A stretch of 64,000 bases of DNA from the NCBI GenBank assembly GCA_015698045.1, contig BLAL01000302.1, positions 248,001 through 312,000 of the forward strand. Direction: 5' to 3'. The translations under genes and the position numbers were made by a program. Of this stretch, positions 1-12,510 are shown piece by piece. How positions within the stretch are numbered: the first letter of the stretch is position 1; each line of letters opens with the position of its first letter. The notes under the pieces were generated by a model, which saw only the letters and a program-made list of their open reading frames with translations, ran no database searches and was not told the origin of the DNA. The DNA is from Rhizophagus clarus (taxonomy: Eukaryota > Glomeromycota > Glomeromycetes > Glomerales > Glomeraceae).

Positions 1-589
1 CGAAAGTTTCAGTTTAGTAAACTGTAAAACCAAAATTGCTTTGATACTGAAACTGATCAGTACGGTTCGGTAATTACCAAAATTGATGAGAGCCCTAGCT
101 ATAAATTATATAATATATATAATATATTATTACTATTTATATATTAAAATAGTTTTTTGCAATTATCTTGCCATCTAATAGCTCAATTTAACTAAACATT
201 TTTTATTTTGTAGGATTTATCAAAAGCTATAAAACAAAAACAAATTCATAAAAATTGGATTACTAGATCATGAGTTAATTATATAAATATAATTACATAT
301 ATTATTATATATATTTTTAACCAATCAAAATGCGATCAAATAGAAGGTGGGGATAAAAGCTACTAATTAAAGGAAATCAGCTGATTTCTGACATGTTTCT
401 TAAATTTGTATTAAAATTTGTCTTGGACTTTCAGATACCTAATTTTTTTAATAATATTAATTTATTTAATATAAATTTAATAAAAAGTGTATAGTTTTCT
501 TTTAAAATATTATGAAATTTAAATAAATCCTTTATTAAAAATATCTTATACAAACTCTTAGAAAATCTCAAAAAAAAAAATACGGTCAA

Positions 590-2136
590 CACACAGTCAG
601 AAGATTTCAAAGCCATGTATAAACAAGTACAAAGAGCTATAGTAATGAAAAGTTTTCTTTCTACTTTCAAACTAATACTGGATAACGAACACTTTAAGTG
701 AGTTTTTAAATACTCTTCACTATTTACCAAGGACGTGAGCAAAAACAAGTATCAGAACTACTTAGATCATTTTGTATCAGACTTAGTGAAAGAACAACTT
801 AATAAAATTGCAGACAAACAGAAATATAGCAAGAACTTTCTCTATATTCTTTACAGGGCCACTTTCCTTGTACATAAAGATATTTTTGAGACTACTGCAG
901 CTTTATATAAGGACAATAGTTTACTTAAGAATATACTGAATAACTCATATGATCTTCATTACTTATCAGATGAATTTATGGATATGAAAATATCTGTAAA
1001 TAAAGAGCACTAATTATAATCCAGTGTTGCATCAATAAGTACCAATCAGAATAAAGATGGAATATCACAGAAGCAAGATAAACAAATGGCTAAGGTTGTA
1101 AAACAAGTTATTTCTGACATACTCACGCTAGATAGTGTACCTGTCATTACACCTCAATCACAAATTATACCTCTATCTGCCTCCAGTTTCTCTTTAAAGC
1201 CTACAGTCCAGCCTTTTACACCTGAAGTAAAGAAGAAAAAGAAGGTTGAAAAGTCATCTAAGGACCTAGATAATAATGATACTATACATATTTTAACAGG
1301 CTATCATCCTAACCTAAGTTTAGGTCAATATGTTCATAATATTCTTGTTTATAATGTTCCTGCCAAGTGGGAAAATATTACAATTTTAGATTATCTGAAG
1401 ACCTGAGGTAATGTAATCTTAGTGACAGTTAAGAAGCAAAAGAAGTATAAAACTGTGCGGTGTAAGTTGAAGATTATGCATGAATTCAACACTTGGGAAT
1501 GAGATTGCATTTGAATTACTTTCTTTGGACCAGTGGTAGTCTGATAGTTTCCTACTTCTTGGTCTTTTAAAGAACGTAAAAAAAGAGAAAGATTTCAGTC
1601 AGTTATTAAAGGTCTTTCAGATGCTTTAATAGTTAACACTTTAACAGTTAATGAACACCTAACAAATTTTATTAACTCCCCTACACATTAAAGCTTTTAA
1701 AGAAGTTAAGAACTCAAATGGTACATGCAAGATGATTGCCTACTTCAAAAGTTGGGAGGATTTACAAAATATTATTAATAAGGAATTATTTTGGAATAGA
1801 GTAAAACTCAGTTGGTACTGCCATACCATATTATCTTTTATTACGCGAAAAAGAAGTAGTCAGAGGTTTAATTCTAATGGGCAAGATAAATCCAGCAAGT
1901 CAAACTTGGACTCATCTTTCAAACATACTAAAGTTACCTTAGGATTCGAGACAAGTTCTTCTGCAACTGGATCTAATCGTATGCTCATAAGGAGTCTGCA
2001 GAAGAATTCATCTCAATCTTCATCTGAACATAAAACTGGAAGGAAGAACAAGAAGAATCAGAATAAAAATGATAAAAGTACAGGTCTTTCCTCTCAAAGA
2101 TGCTGTCTAAATAACAATTGCATGCTGAGATTGTAG
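590..2136 (+). pseudogene. Decayed LINE-type retrotransposon ORF1-like gene (RRM-like)
   Basis: Conceptual translation gives one long protein interrupted by stops and frameshifts. Surviving open pieces are at about 735-1013, 1086-1406 and 1732-2136, and coding similarity continues between them. The order is a helical N-terminal part, a K/S/P-rich linker, an RRM-like block (a segment around 1340-1400 with NILVYNVPAKW, followed after a stop by a KKQKKYKTVRCKLK strand), a WSFKERKKRERFQ block, then a basic, S/K/N-rich tail. I associate this order with ORF1-like proteins of non-LTR elements common in Rhizophagus and Gigaspora; this is from memory, not searched. No reverse transcriptase or endonuclease is present, so it is at best a 5' fragment. 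Many in-frame stops show it is old. It could instead be a decayed host RRM protein. Confidence 0.55.
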
Positions 2137-3738
2137 AATTAAAGGCAGTTTTGATGGATTTTATTTAGAAACAGTCCTAAAATTAGTAATAATTAGTAGA
2201 ATATTTACTTTGTTTTCCTAAATAAGATAGAATTTTTTTTTTTTATTCCCTTTTTCTCCTTTATTCTTTTACATGTTTTAAGTATTAATTGTTTAGACAG
2301 ATTGTTAGACTGGCCCTTGGGTTGGGAGTATTCTTTAAATATTTTGTACTGAATGCGTAGCACTTACATTTATTAAATAAAGTTATGCATTATCCAATGC
2401 CTTCAAACAAAAAAAATATACTATTTAGAAAAAAAATCATATTATATTAGAACTATTTATTGATTATAATATATTTTAATTAGTAAATAATAAGTCAGTT
2501 ACAATGTTTAAAATTCAAAATAAAAAAAATTTGTATTTTTGTGCAGAACTTTCATTTGCTATGTGCGACATTATATAAAATTATAAAAAAATGCACTTCT
2601 TAATGTGCAGAAGTTCAAAAGGAATGTGCGCACACACATTCCGCACATTGAATTTCAAACACTGGTCAGCTAAGAAAACCTGAAATGTTTACTGACTAAT
2701 AATAAAGCATTATATAAGATTATATATATAACTTTAAATATTTATTCAAAATTACATATTTTTTTTTTACTATAGTCTAATTTAGTAATACTCTATTTTG
2801 CATATAATCTTTAACCAAATATTTATTTTTTTATATAATTTTTCCATTAAAAATACAAAAAAAAAATACTTTTTTGCATATGATTTTTATTATAATTATC
2901 TGAAAAAGATATTAAATTAAATCTTATTCAGTATCATCATTATTTTTTTTCTCTATGTAATCATAATAAAAATATTTATTACATCACATCACATTTCTTT
3001 ATTTCTATTTTTCATAAGTAATTCTAAAAACAGAAATTTTTTAAGGTAAAATCATATTTGTCATAAGCTAATTCATTATATAGTTAATTTTTTTATTTCA
3101 TAATGCTAGCTGAAAAGTCATGTAAGGAAAAAAAAGTAACAGTGATATCTAAAATATGTATTAGGTTAATGATACAGCAATTTTCAAAACTTATAAAAAA
3201 CAAGTTTATTACTTAATAAAAAACTCTCAAACTTTTAATATGATCGTATTTTTAGCTGCTATGCAAGTTTACTTAAAGATCAGAAGTGGTTATAAATGTT
3301 GTTTTTGACTTTAAATATAAAAAACTTAAAAAATTTGTTTTTACTGATCATTTCCAAAGTTGGTTAGATTGATTTAATGAAAAAAAGTGATTTATTAAAA
3401 TAAGTCAAAAATGTCCTTCAAAATCACCTTCACTACCCTAAGTAAATTTGCAGAGCAGGCAAAAACATGCATATTATATAATCTTTATAAAATCATTATA
3501 TATTAAGAAAATTTTTTTTGCAAAAATTTTATGACAATCTGGCACACATTTCAGATATGCGGAGAAATGTCGGATCAGATCTGAATCACGTGACTGCAAC
3601 ATTAGGGCACTATATTTTATTGAAAATGAGCGCGTATTTGATATAATACGCGCTTGCGCCAATGAATTTAAACACTATGACGTCATTATTTATGTGATAT
3701 TAACTTTTTTTTTTTAATAATTCTTTTCAACATTTATA
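2137..3738. other. Intergenic; possible 3' end of the ORF1 relic, then AT-rich DNA and the promoter of the next gene
   Basis: No gene seen. Downstream of the ORF1 relic there is a T-rich stretch near 2230-2270 and a short A-rich tract near 2408-2420, which could mark the 3' end of a retroposed copy. The rest to about 3540 is very AT-rich with no coding signal. The last 150 bases hold three palindromic sites listed separately. Confidence 0.4.
3586..3685 (+). promoter_or_regulatory. Promoter-proximal palindromes upstream of the RBR ligase: E-box, 9-bp inverted repeat, CRE
   Basis: Three perfect inverted sequences sit within 155 bases of the start codon at 3739: TCACGTGA at 3586-3593, GCGCGTATT with its complement AATACGCGC across a 6-base spacer at 3630-3653, and TGACGTCA at 3678-3685. 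The first matches the bHLH E-box class and the last the bZIP/CREB class. The middle one is operator-like but I do not know a protein for it. Function is inferred from position and symmetry only. Confidence 0.4.
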
Positions 3739-5398
3739 ATGCTAAATTCGGTAGAAGATTGTTGTATACAACAAGAAAATGAAATTTTGGCACTTGAGGT
3801 AAATCCGTCAAAAGATTGTATACATTAATAATAATAGGATGATATGGTGTGCTCATAGTATCATGTTCCTACAAACTTTTATAATATAACAGGCAATTTA
3901 TCCTCAAGATTTTACATACACAGAAAACAAGGAAAATCCCTCACGTTACGAAGGATCTCTCACGATTCAAATATCCCTTCCACATGAAATTATGATATGT
4001 TTTATTGATGATAAAAATTTAATTAGCGATCTACCACTTAAAGTTCGACATTTGCCACCAGTTAAACTCATATTTTCGATGCCAAGCAATTATCCGATGG
4101 AGGATTGTCTACAATTTGAACTTGAATGTTACTGGATGCAACGGGATTGGATAAGGAGATTGGAAAAAAGACTTTTAAAAATTTGGGAAGAAGAAAGAGA
4201 CGTCGTATGTCTTATTCGATATTTAAATTCTATAGAAATTTAAAACAACTATTTACCGATCATTTTATTTAATAGATTTTGTTCCGTTTTGCCGAATTTT
4301 TGCAGAATAATGCTTTGGATTATTTGCAAGTATCGTACCCCTTGAGAATTTATGATGGTTTGTCATTAGTTCGTTCGCATAACGACTTTAACCTTTAATT
4401 AAGTAGCGGTTAAGAATATCTATTCTTATGACATTTCTACTATATTTATTTGTAGACAACGTTGGCCAAACAACGCTTAAAGCTTTATTAAGTACCTATG
4501 ATCAACAGGCTAAAAATCAGGACTTTGTTAATGATCATTTTACATGTGGAATATGCCTTGAAGAGAAACATGGTGACAAATGTTACCGACTTGATTCATG
4601 TCAACATGTGTTTTGTCAAGTTTGTCTTCGTGAATATTTTATGATGTTAATTCAAGAAGGGTTTGTTATACAAGTCAAATGCCCTGATCCTGGTTGCAAG
4701 TCACCGAATAAACTGGCTAAAGAAGAAATAACAGAAATTGTCGGTCATGAAATGTCACAAAGATATACTGAGCTATTAGAAAAACAAAAACTAGAGACAG
4801 ATCCTCTAGTGACTTATTGTCCTCGTAAAATATGTCAAGCACCTGTAAAAAAAGAATCTGCTATTGAAAGATTATGTGTTTGTACGAAGTGTACATTTGC
4901 TTTTTGTTGGTTTTGTCAACGAACCTGGTATGTGATTTTACCCGTTTAGTTTATTAAGGTTCCTTTTTAATTCATGTCTTATTAATTCATAATAGGCACG
5001 GAGCTAATGTACCATGTGCGATAAATAATATCAAAAAAATTGTTCAGGAATACTTGGCAGCCGATGAAGCTACCAAATCTACGCTTGAACTCCGCTATGG
5101 AACAAAGAATATAGAAAAATTGGTCAGGGATACTCTAGAAGAAATGGAGACAGACAAATGGATAAAATCAAACGCACAAAAATGCCCACAATGTGAAACT
5201 GCTATTGAGAAATCTATGGGATGTAATCATATGTTATGCACGCGTTGTAAAACGCACTTTTGTTATTTATGTGGAAGTTGGATAGACCCAGAAGAGCCTT
5301 ATAATCATTTTAACGCTTCTAACTCTTCTTGTAATCAACGATTATTTGATGGAGTGAATGTCGATGAATTTGTAGCGGATGAGTTTATATTTGTTTGA
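3739..5398 (+). CDS. RNF14: RWD-domain RBR E3 ubiquitin ligase (RNF14/Itt1-like)
   Basis: Five exons: 3739-3798, 3893-4204, 4276-4357, 4456-4927, 4996-5398, joined in frame to give 442 residues; all introns are GT..AG. The N-terminal ~150 residues form an RWD domain (residues of the type LPPVKLIFSMPSNYP). Then come RING1 (CGICLEEKHGDKC...CQVC), an IBR with paired Cys, and RING2 (CPQCETAIEKSMGCNHMLC). The RING2 cysteine in GCNHM (about residue 385) is at the catalytic position of RBR ligases, which form a thioester with ubiquitin before transfer. Length and order fit RNF14 (human) and yeast Itt1, linked to translation quality control and termination. The start is the first ATG in a good frame, directly before an RWD-like segment. 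It converges on MPP10. Confidence in family is high; the exact orthologue is less sure. Confidence 0.92.
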
Positions 5399-5859
5399 TA
5401 TTTATTATGAATTTACATTAATATTAATGAACTTTGCATTTAATTTATTTATTGTTGAATATTTATCATTAAAATGTTTAGCTAACTACACGGATAAAAT
5501 TATTATAATAAATTTTTATATAATAAAATGTTAGAACAAAGTAAAATACAAAAAATAACAGTATAATAAGCCGGTCCATTGGAGTTTTTAAAAGTGTCAC
5601 ATAAATTTATATGTATAAATAATACAAACAATACAATTATTGGATATTGGATAAGAATGTTAAAATATTATCAAATTGCAAAACTATTCTACCTAATATT
5701 TTTTTAAAGTTATTTTGAAAAGGTAAAAAGAAAGTAAAAGAAATGATTTATTAAAAAATTTTATTATTGATCTAATCGATGTATAATATAAAAGTAAAAA
5801 AAAAGACAAAACATTTTGCAATAAAAAAAAGAATAAAAAAAAAGAAAATATAAAATTAA
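5399..5859. other. Convergent 3' intergenic region
   Basis: It lies between the stop codons of two converging genes. It is AT-rich with A-runs and no coding signal, and presumably holds both 3' UTRs. No distinct terminator is recognised. Confidence 0.5.
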
Positions 5860-8515
5860 TTATAATTTTAAGAATGTAGAATTAATATTATCTTCTTGTT
5901 TTTCATTTTTTACCGCTGACATTTTAATTCCATCTTTATTAATAATAGTAATATTCTACAAAGAAATTTTGAACATAATTTAAAAATTAGGTATAAATAT
6001 AGTAAATATAAAACATAAAAATATTTACCTTCTGTCCAATTAAAGAATCTAAAATATTTTGTTTTGAATGCTTATTACCTAATCCAGGATTCATCCTGCA
6101 ACAAAAATAATAATTTATTTACTATTAATTGTAAAATAAAAATTAGTATAAGAGATATAGAGTGAATCTACCTTTCAATAACTTTCTTTTCACGTTCTTT
6201 TAAAACCTTCTCTTTTTTCTTAGCACGTTTTTTTGCTGCGCGAATTCGATTCTTCTCAGTTGAATTCATTTCAGTTTTACCCTTATTAATATATAAATTT
6301 TATTATAAGAAACTAATACGTTTAAAGATAATATAATTCTTTATGATATTACTTACCTTAATTTCTCCTTTCTTTTTATCGTATATTTCTTCGGGTGCCA
6401 ATAATTTAGCATCACTAACATTAATTGGTATAACTTCTTCCATCGAAATTGCAGGTACGTCAGCAATAACAGAAATTTCTGGTTTGGGCTATTATATAAA
6501 TAAACAAATTAATTTTATAAGGTCAAATAAAAAAAAAATCTTAAAGATATAAACTTACTGGCTTTGGAGTATAATGAAAATTACTTAAAGCATCTAATTT
6601 ATAACATAAATCCTTAAACATATTTTCAATTTCTTTATGTTCTTTTTTTAATATTTCATCTTTTTCATTTGTTACACTTTTGGTAGTTTGTTTAATATAA
6701 TCTTCCTCGTAAATTTCAGCCAAAGATTTCTTTGATTTTTCATCTGATATTTCAACTAATTTAGAAGGTAAAAACGGTCTGAAATTTGGATCACGTTTAC
6801 GTTCAACATCATCAAATGTTTCCTGATTAGAAAAAATGTATTAATACTCTTTTTTGAAACTGGGTCTGGTTTATTATTAATTACATACTTACATCCAAAA
6901 TCCTTTGTTTAATTATATCTTCAAGTTTTTTTGTACTCTCTTCAGTTATCATTGGGACTGGCTAATATGTATTATCTTGAATTAAAAATTTTGAAAGATT
7001 TAAAACTGAATGAATAAGACCTACTTTTATAATATGATCAAACTCCAAATCTTCTTCCAATAAACTATTTATAGGTCTATCTTTGCTTGATGCCTGGTGT
7101 AAAAAAGTAATATGAATAATTAAAATATTGTAATAATAATAATAAATTTGAAATTTCACGTATACCTCTCCAATAAGAGTCCAATCTTTTTCAGCTACAT
7201 TTTCCATTTCAAGTTGCTTAATTTGTTTATTGACTTTCTCTTGGTGTTTTTGAAAAGCTGATTTTGGTTCTTCAATAAAATAAAGATAATTAAATCTTAG
7301 ATTGCAGCCTATTCATAAATATCACTTATTATTTACCATCATTATCACTTTCATCCTGAGTAAATAAATCTCGAACTTTGTTATTAAGAAAATCATCTTC
7401 AAATGAATCACCATAATCTTTTTTTGTACTTAATGATTGTTTAGTCAAACTATCTGATGATGATTTCTTTTTAATTTTTATTTTCTTAGGCGGATCGAAG
7501 AAATCACTATATTTTACATCTGAAAAAAAAAAAGATTTAATAAAAAAGTTTCTTTTTTTAAAATTATAACGCTCCATACAAACCATTCGCATTCATCTCG
7601 TCATCATCATCGAGTTTATCAGGGTCTATTGCATAAATAATTTAAATGTTAATGAATTTGTAAGGACAAACAAAATATACGAACAACAAACCTGCAAAAT
7701 AATCAATTTCATCAGAATCTTCAAAATTTTCATATTTTTCAGTTGTCTTATTGAATTCTGACAAATTAAAAAATTCATCATCTAATTCATGACATCTTTC
7801 AACCTCCTCTTCCTCATCTTCCTCTTCTTCATCTTCGTCTGTTTCACCAGAATCTTCTCTCAATTCATCATCATCACTTTCTTCGGCTTTCTCACTCACT
7901 AAATTATTATTTTCATTAATATCCATTTGTGATAATTCATCAACATCATCATCACTATCCTGTTCCATAATATCATCTCCTTCATTTTCATCACCATTAT
8001 CCTTCTCTTCTTTTTCATCTTCACGCCCAATAAATTTTTCTAAATTACTTAATTGTGAATTAATATAATTTAGAAAAGGTTTATTTTGTAAATTTATTTC
8101 TGCCCAAATTTGTTCGTCATCACAATTATCGATAATTAATTTAAAGAATGGATTGTTTTTTGTTATTATTTCATTATTTTGTTGTAATATTGGATTACTT
8201 CGTTCTTCTCTTTTACCTTTAAAAGAAAGATTTTTAAAAGTCAATCTTATTAAAAAACTTATAAACTATACTCCTTTATTAGATTTTAATTATTTTTCTT
8301 ACATTAAAATAATTATTAACAAAAATGAACTTTAACCAGATAATTTAATTTTCAAATAAATAAATACCTAAATCGTATAATTCTTTCGTAGCCTTTAAAG
8401 CTTTAGCAGATATGGTTTCATCCGGTGCAATAAAACTTTCGGGTTTATTTATAACATTTTTAACAAAAGAATTTAAGAAATTCTTTGTAATTTTATTGCT
8501 AAATTTCTCTGACAT
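5860..8515 (-). CDS. MPP10: U3 small nucleolar ribonucleoprotein MPP10
   Basis: A multi-exon gene (about ten exons) read from ATG at 8515 (MSEKFSNKITKNFLNSF) to TAA at 5860-5862. Landmarks in order: N-terminal helical part; a long acidic tract (7770-7990) rich in E/D; the DSDEIDYFA block; FFDPPKKIK; MENVAEKDWTLIGEV followed by a DRPINSLLEEDLEFDH segment; a block reading VERKRDPNFRPFLPSKL; and a lysine-rich C-terminus (RAAKKRAKKKEKVLKERE) ending with LGNKHSKQNILDSL. These are the conserved blocks of the Mpp10 family. Mpp10 forms a subcomplex with Imp3 and Imp4 in the nucleolar SSU processome and is needed for early 18S pre-rRNA cleavages. Two CACGTG sites lie just upstream (8567 and 8647). The gene appears intact. 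Confidence 0.9.
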
Positions 8516-9421
8516 GATTAGAAAAAACCATAGAGTAAGAAGATCCCGCTTTGATAATCAATTCACCACGTGGTCAGTTACAATTGCCCGCGTGACTTTA
8601 GGCTGGCATTACGGCGTTAAAGAAAGAAGAAATTAAACCTTACTATCACGTGAGCGAAAACGGTAAGCGCGTTTGCTTATAAACACGAGAAAAAAAAATT
8701 CCAATTTGACGTTTTTTTTTTGTATTTTTACTTTTTTTTTTATTATGTATATTTATTAAATATGTACCTTATTTTTCTTTTCTTTGATGAAAAGGAAAAT
8801 AAAATAAAAAATGAAGGACCAAAAGATTCGATTATATTAAAATTGGATTTGTCTAGTAAAAATTTGGTTAAAAAAAAAAAAAAAAAAAAAAAATTAGGAA
8901 AATTACACTAATATTAGTAAGTTTCGTAAAATTTTTTTTTCGTTTTTTTTGCACGGATTTTAGTGTATAAAAAAAAGTCATTGTGATAATAAAACGGAGG
9001 TTTTGATATAGATAGGGATATTATCAAATGAAAATAGTTAAGCGAAAAAGGTGAATGTATATAACAAGAGAGCACAAAGAGAATAAACCAGCTAAATCTT
9101 CGTGTTTATGGTAATAAAATTAAAGGGAGAAAAAAGGAATTCTATAGGCTCTATTGTTATTAATACTAATAATATTAAGGAAAATAAGAAAAAGTTTGTT
9201 GCATATGTTAATTACATGAAAAAAAATATTAATGCGTATACTTAAAAAAAGATATTATTTGAAGAAGCTTAAAGGAATTAAAGAAAAAAATTATACGTAA
9301 AGGAATGAAAAGGTGATCAAACAAATTAAACCATCACTAAAAAAAATTACAATTGAAGTATCTATTATAGTATAAAGCAAAAAAAAAAAGGCTAACTGTC
9401 AAGTAATGAGAGAAAAATTAA
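8516..9421. promoter_or_regulatory. MPP10 promoter with two CACGTG sites, then the 3' flank of the Q-rich gene
   Basis: ACCACGTGGT at 8565-8574 and TCACGTGA at 8646-8653 lie 50-140 bases upstream of the MPP10 start codon. Both are perfect palindromes centred on CACGTG, the bHLH target. From about 8700 to 9420 the sequence is purine/A-rich with long A and T runs and no convincing coding frame. It likely includes the 3' UTR of the gene on its right. Confidence 0.4.
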
Positions 9422-11585
9422 TTAAGGTACAGACATGCGTCTTTCCAAAGATTCTAATCGGGCTTTCAAAGCTTTTAAAATATATTCGTAATCTTTAGGT
9501 TGCGATTCTTCAGCATTACTATTTGAAGAAACAGAAGATAAAGGTGGGCTAGAATGTGTAAGTTGATTGACGGATGAATATTGCGGAGAGCAATTGTTCG
9601 CATGTTGAGAAAATGTAGCAGTGTTCTTATTATGGTTATATCCCATATCACTACTTGCTGTACTACTATCACTTAATCTTCTGTCTGGATCCAACGGAGG
9701 ACTTGGGCTCATTCCTGTAATAGCTGTGCTGCTACGCATACGTTCCTCAACTTTTGAAAGACGTTTTTCTAAAGTCATTAAGTCCTTGACAACTTCCCTT
9801 TGCATTTCACGAAAATGACCACGAACTAAACTTTCAATCATACTTCCTGAAGCTTGAAGTGTTTGAAGAAGGGTTGTTGTCTTACGAATTTGTTCTTCAA
9901 GTGTAGTTTTAAGTGAACGAGTATCAGCTACTGTATCGTAAAATGTATCAAAAAGTTGCATAAAAGATTCTTTGGATGACTGTTCGCCACTCATGTGTAA
10001 CATTGGGCTTGTAACAGGCTTAGAAATACGAGGCAAACGAGTACTAGGACTAGGAAGAGGTAGAGGACTTGAAGAAACGCTATTGGGTCTAACATCATCT
10101 ATATTATGAGGAGAGATAAGCCCATTGATACTTGCACTTGTAGAAGCAGAATGTGTATTCAAAGACTGACTATGATTTGCAGGACGAAAAGCTGAATTTG
10201 CTGACAAAGGAAATCCAGAAACACTTTGTTTATTAGAAGCTGATCTATTTATCGGAATTGGAGCCGTCATAGGTGGTTGTCTATTGTTTGTTAAACCCGC
10301 AGAATTTTGACCACGAGCTTTACTTATACCAGGTGATGCAGATGACAAACCTGAAATGTTATTATAAGGTGGAGCAAAAACACTAAGGTTTCTTGAATTA
10401 CGATTACTTCTATTTGAAACGGAATTACGTTTTGATAATGTGTTTGAAGTTCTGTTAGATTCCCAAGTGCTTTGAGATGTGTGTCTTCTATCAGCAAAAG
10501 TTTGTTGTTGCAACATCTGTTGTTGGGCTTGTTGTTGTCTTGCTTCAATTATAGCCTTTTGTTGTTGTTTTAACTTAAGAGTATTCCTTACTTGTTCCAT
10601 AACTTCTGGATTATTAGTAACTTTTATGTTATTAGACCCAATCGTTGGTTGTACTGTAACCCGTCTTCTTTTACGCATTCTATTTTCTTCGTCAATTACT
10701 TCGCCAGAAGCCAATGGTGATGAAGGTGAATGAGGTGATCTAGGTGATTGATTTGGTGAGGAAGGGTTTGAATTTCCACTTCCGGAATAAGACGGTGATG
10801 GTTCTTGCTTGATTGTTGGTGCTCCCCTATAAATCAATAATAATAATATAAAAGAAAAATTTTATAAATTAACTAATATTAAATCTATTTTTCCGTAATC
10901 TATTTTACCTATCTGATCCTACAGGCGAGACTGTACGTTCGACCGGCGAAGCTACGCTAGAGGCATACCTTCTATTATTAGTATTATCATCGTTATCCAA
11001 AACTGCCTCAAGAGACATACGTTTTCTTCCATTTGTCGGTGGTGGACTTAAATGTCCGTTAGGTGTAGATGAGTTTAAATTACTAGGAGATCTAATGTGT
11101 GGAGTATTATTTGAAATAGGTGACATTGTTGGTGTATATGTTGAATCTAATGTAAAAAATTCAAACTCGACATCAAGTGTACGAGTTACATCAACACTTT
11201 CTAATAATTTATCAGCTATTCCAGATATTATTTCTTTTCGACCGTACTTGCAAAATTCGGCAAGTAAATGATTTCCTAAACTAGTTCCAGTTTCACTAAT
11301 TGCACGAGCAGCTAAATATATATCACCAGAACGTTCATGAAAACAATATCCGGGTGTGTCAAAATAAATTTGAGGAATTTTTCCTGAATTGTACATATAA
11401 TCTCTCTCATTTGATTCAAAAAATATAGATTCAATGTCCTTTAAACGATAAAATAGCTGATGTGTAGGAAAATTTTGTCCGGTTGGTGAAGATAATAAAG
11501 GAGAGGAAACTACTAAGGGAAACAAGTATAGATAAAATGGTTGCTGGTTGGCATATACACCAATTTGGAGCCTTGTTACTTTCAT
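9422..11585 (-). CDS. Q/S/N/P-rich coiled-coil protein, function unknown
   Basis: Two exons, 11585-10909 and 10826-9422, join in frame (AG|G, Arg) to give 693 residues. The ATG at 11585 opens with MKVTRLQIGVYANQQPFY. Residues 1 to about 150 look like a folded domain (YRLKDIESIFFESNERDYMY, then a segment with DTPGYCFHERSGDIYLAARA). I do not recognise it. The middle is rich in S, T, P, Q and N, with a basic KRRR patch near residue 275 and a polyQ run. A heptad-like coiled coil covers about residues 515-590, and a second short one (ILKALKARLESLERRM) ends the protein. The composition resembles fungal transcriptional regulators or scaffold proteins, but no DNA-binding fold is visible. The 5' leader region is several hundred bases and contains no other gene. 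Confidence 0.8.
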
Positions 11586-12510
11586 GGTGTAAACCGTTAA
11601 ATAAAGGAGTGTAGAAAATTAGTTGGAATTCGGAAAGGAAGGTAAATAGCAAAAGCGGATAAAAAAGAGACTAAAAGAAAGTTTATCGGAATTTAGGATT
11701 AAGTAAAAATAAGGGTAAAGGAAGGTATTTTTCAAGACTTTTTGTGATCTCCTGAAGCAGGCTAGCACGGCAGGCCACAAATGAGCTTAAAAAACAAACC
11801 AAAAAAAAGAGAAGGTTTGAAAAGAGAGTAAATGAATGGAAGGTTATGGCGAGCAAGTCTTTTGAGCAGGAAGGTAGATTGCACAACCAGCAAGGAGTGA
11901 ATTGTTTCAAAGACGAAGATTTTGATTTAAATTTAAATCATTGCACAAAATCGGGTAAACGTTATGACTTTAAGAGTAACAAACACAAACAATGTCCGTA
12001 TTTAGGTTCAGTAATATATACACCACATTGGTAATCAGAATCCCCATTATTTAAATTTTTAAACCTGCTATTAATGGTCAATTTCCCGGTAGTTTCAAAC
12101 TTTTAGTTTAACATATATCAAATGAAATCTAATTAGGCAAAGACTTTTTGTGCGTTATTTTTCATAAAAAAAAAAAATACACTGATAATTAAAAGTTTCA
12201 TGGATAAGTTTCATATTTTAATGAAATTAATAAACGGTTGAAAAATGTATTGGATGATTTTTTTTTGAAACATATTTGAATGTAAGATTTATGAAACCTA
12301 CGTGAGATTTAGCGATGTAAAATTGAATTTTTAACGAATATTTCGTCTGTCAATTAAAGTAACGCAAATCTGAAACATGATTATTTTTTTATTTATATTG
12401 TTTGTTGAGGGTAATTTATAATTTGACCAACCAAAATTTTCCTCATCGGATAATTTTTATTATGTAATAAAATTTATGTGAAATCAAAATCGTTTCAATT
12501 TAGGAAATTT
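11586..12510. other. Intergenic: 5' region of the Q-rich gene and 3' flank of the next gene
   Basis: About 11590-11850 is less AT-rich and probably the leader or promoter of the minus-strand gene ending at 9422. The remainder is AT-rich. A 62-codon frame at 11846-12034 on the plus strand shows no family features and is not called. Confidence 0.35.

Noticed and set aside
431..748. 105-codon minus-strand frame
   Set aside because: It overlaps the plus-strand ORF1 relic, and its composition is that of an antisense shadow.
8720..8911. 63-codon frame with lysine run
   Set aside because: It is produced by T- and A-rich DNA and has no start context or family feature.
11846..12034. 62-codon plus-strand frame near the Q-rich gene
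   Set aside because: No recognisable motif and no splice partners; it lies in the leader or promoter region of the opposite-strand gene.
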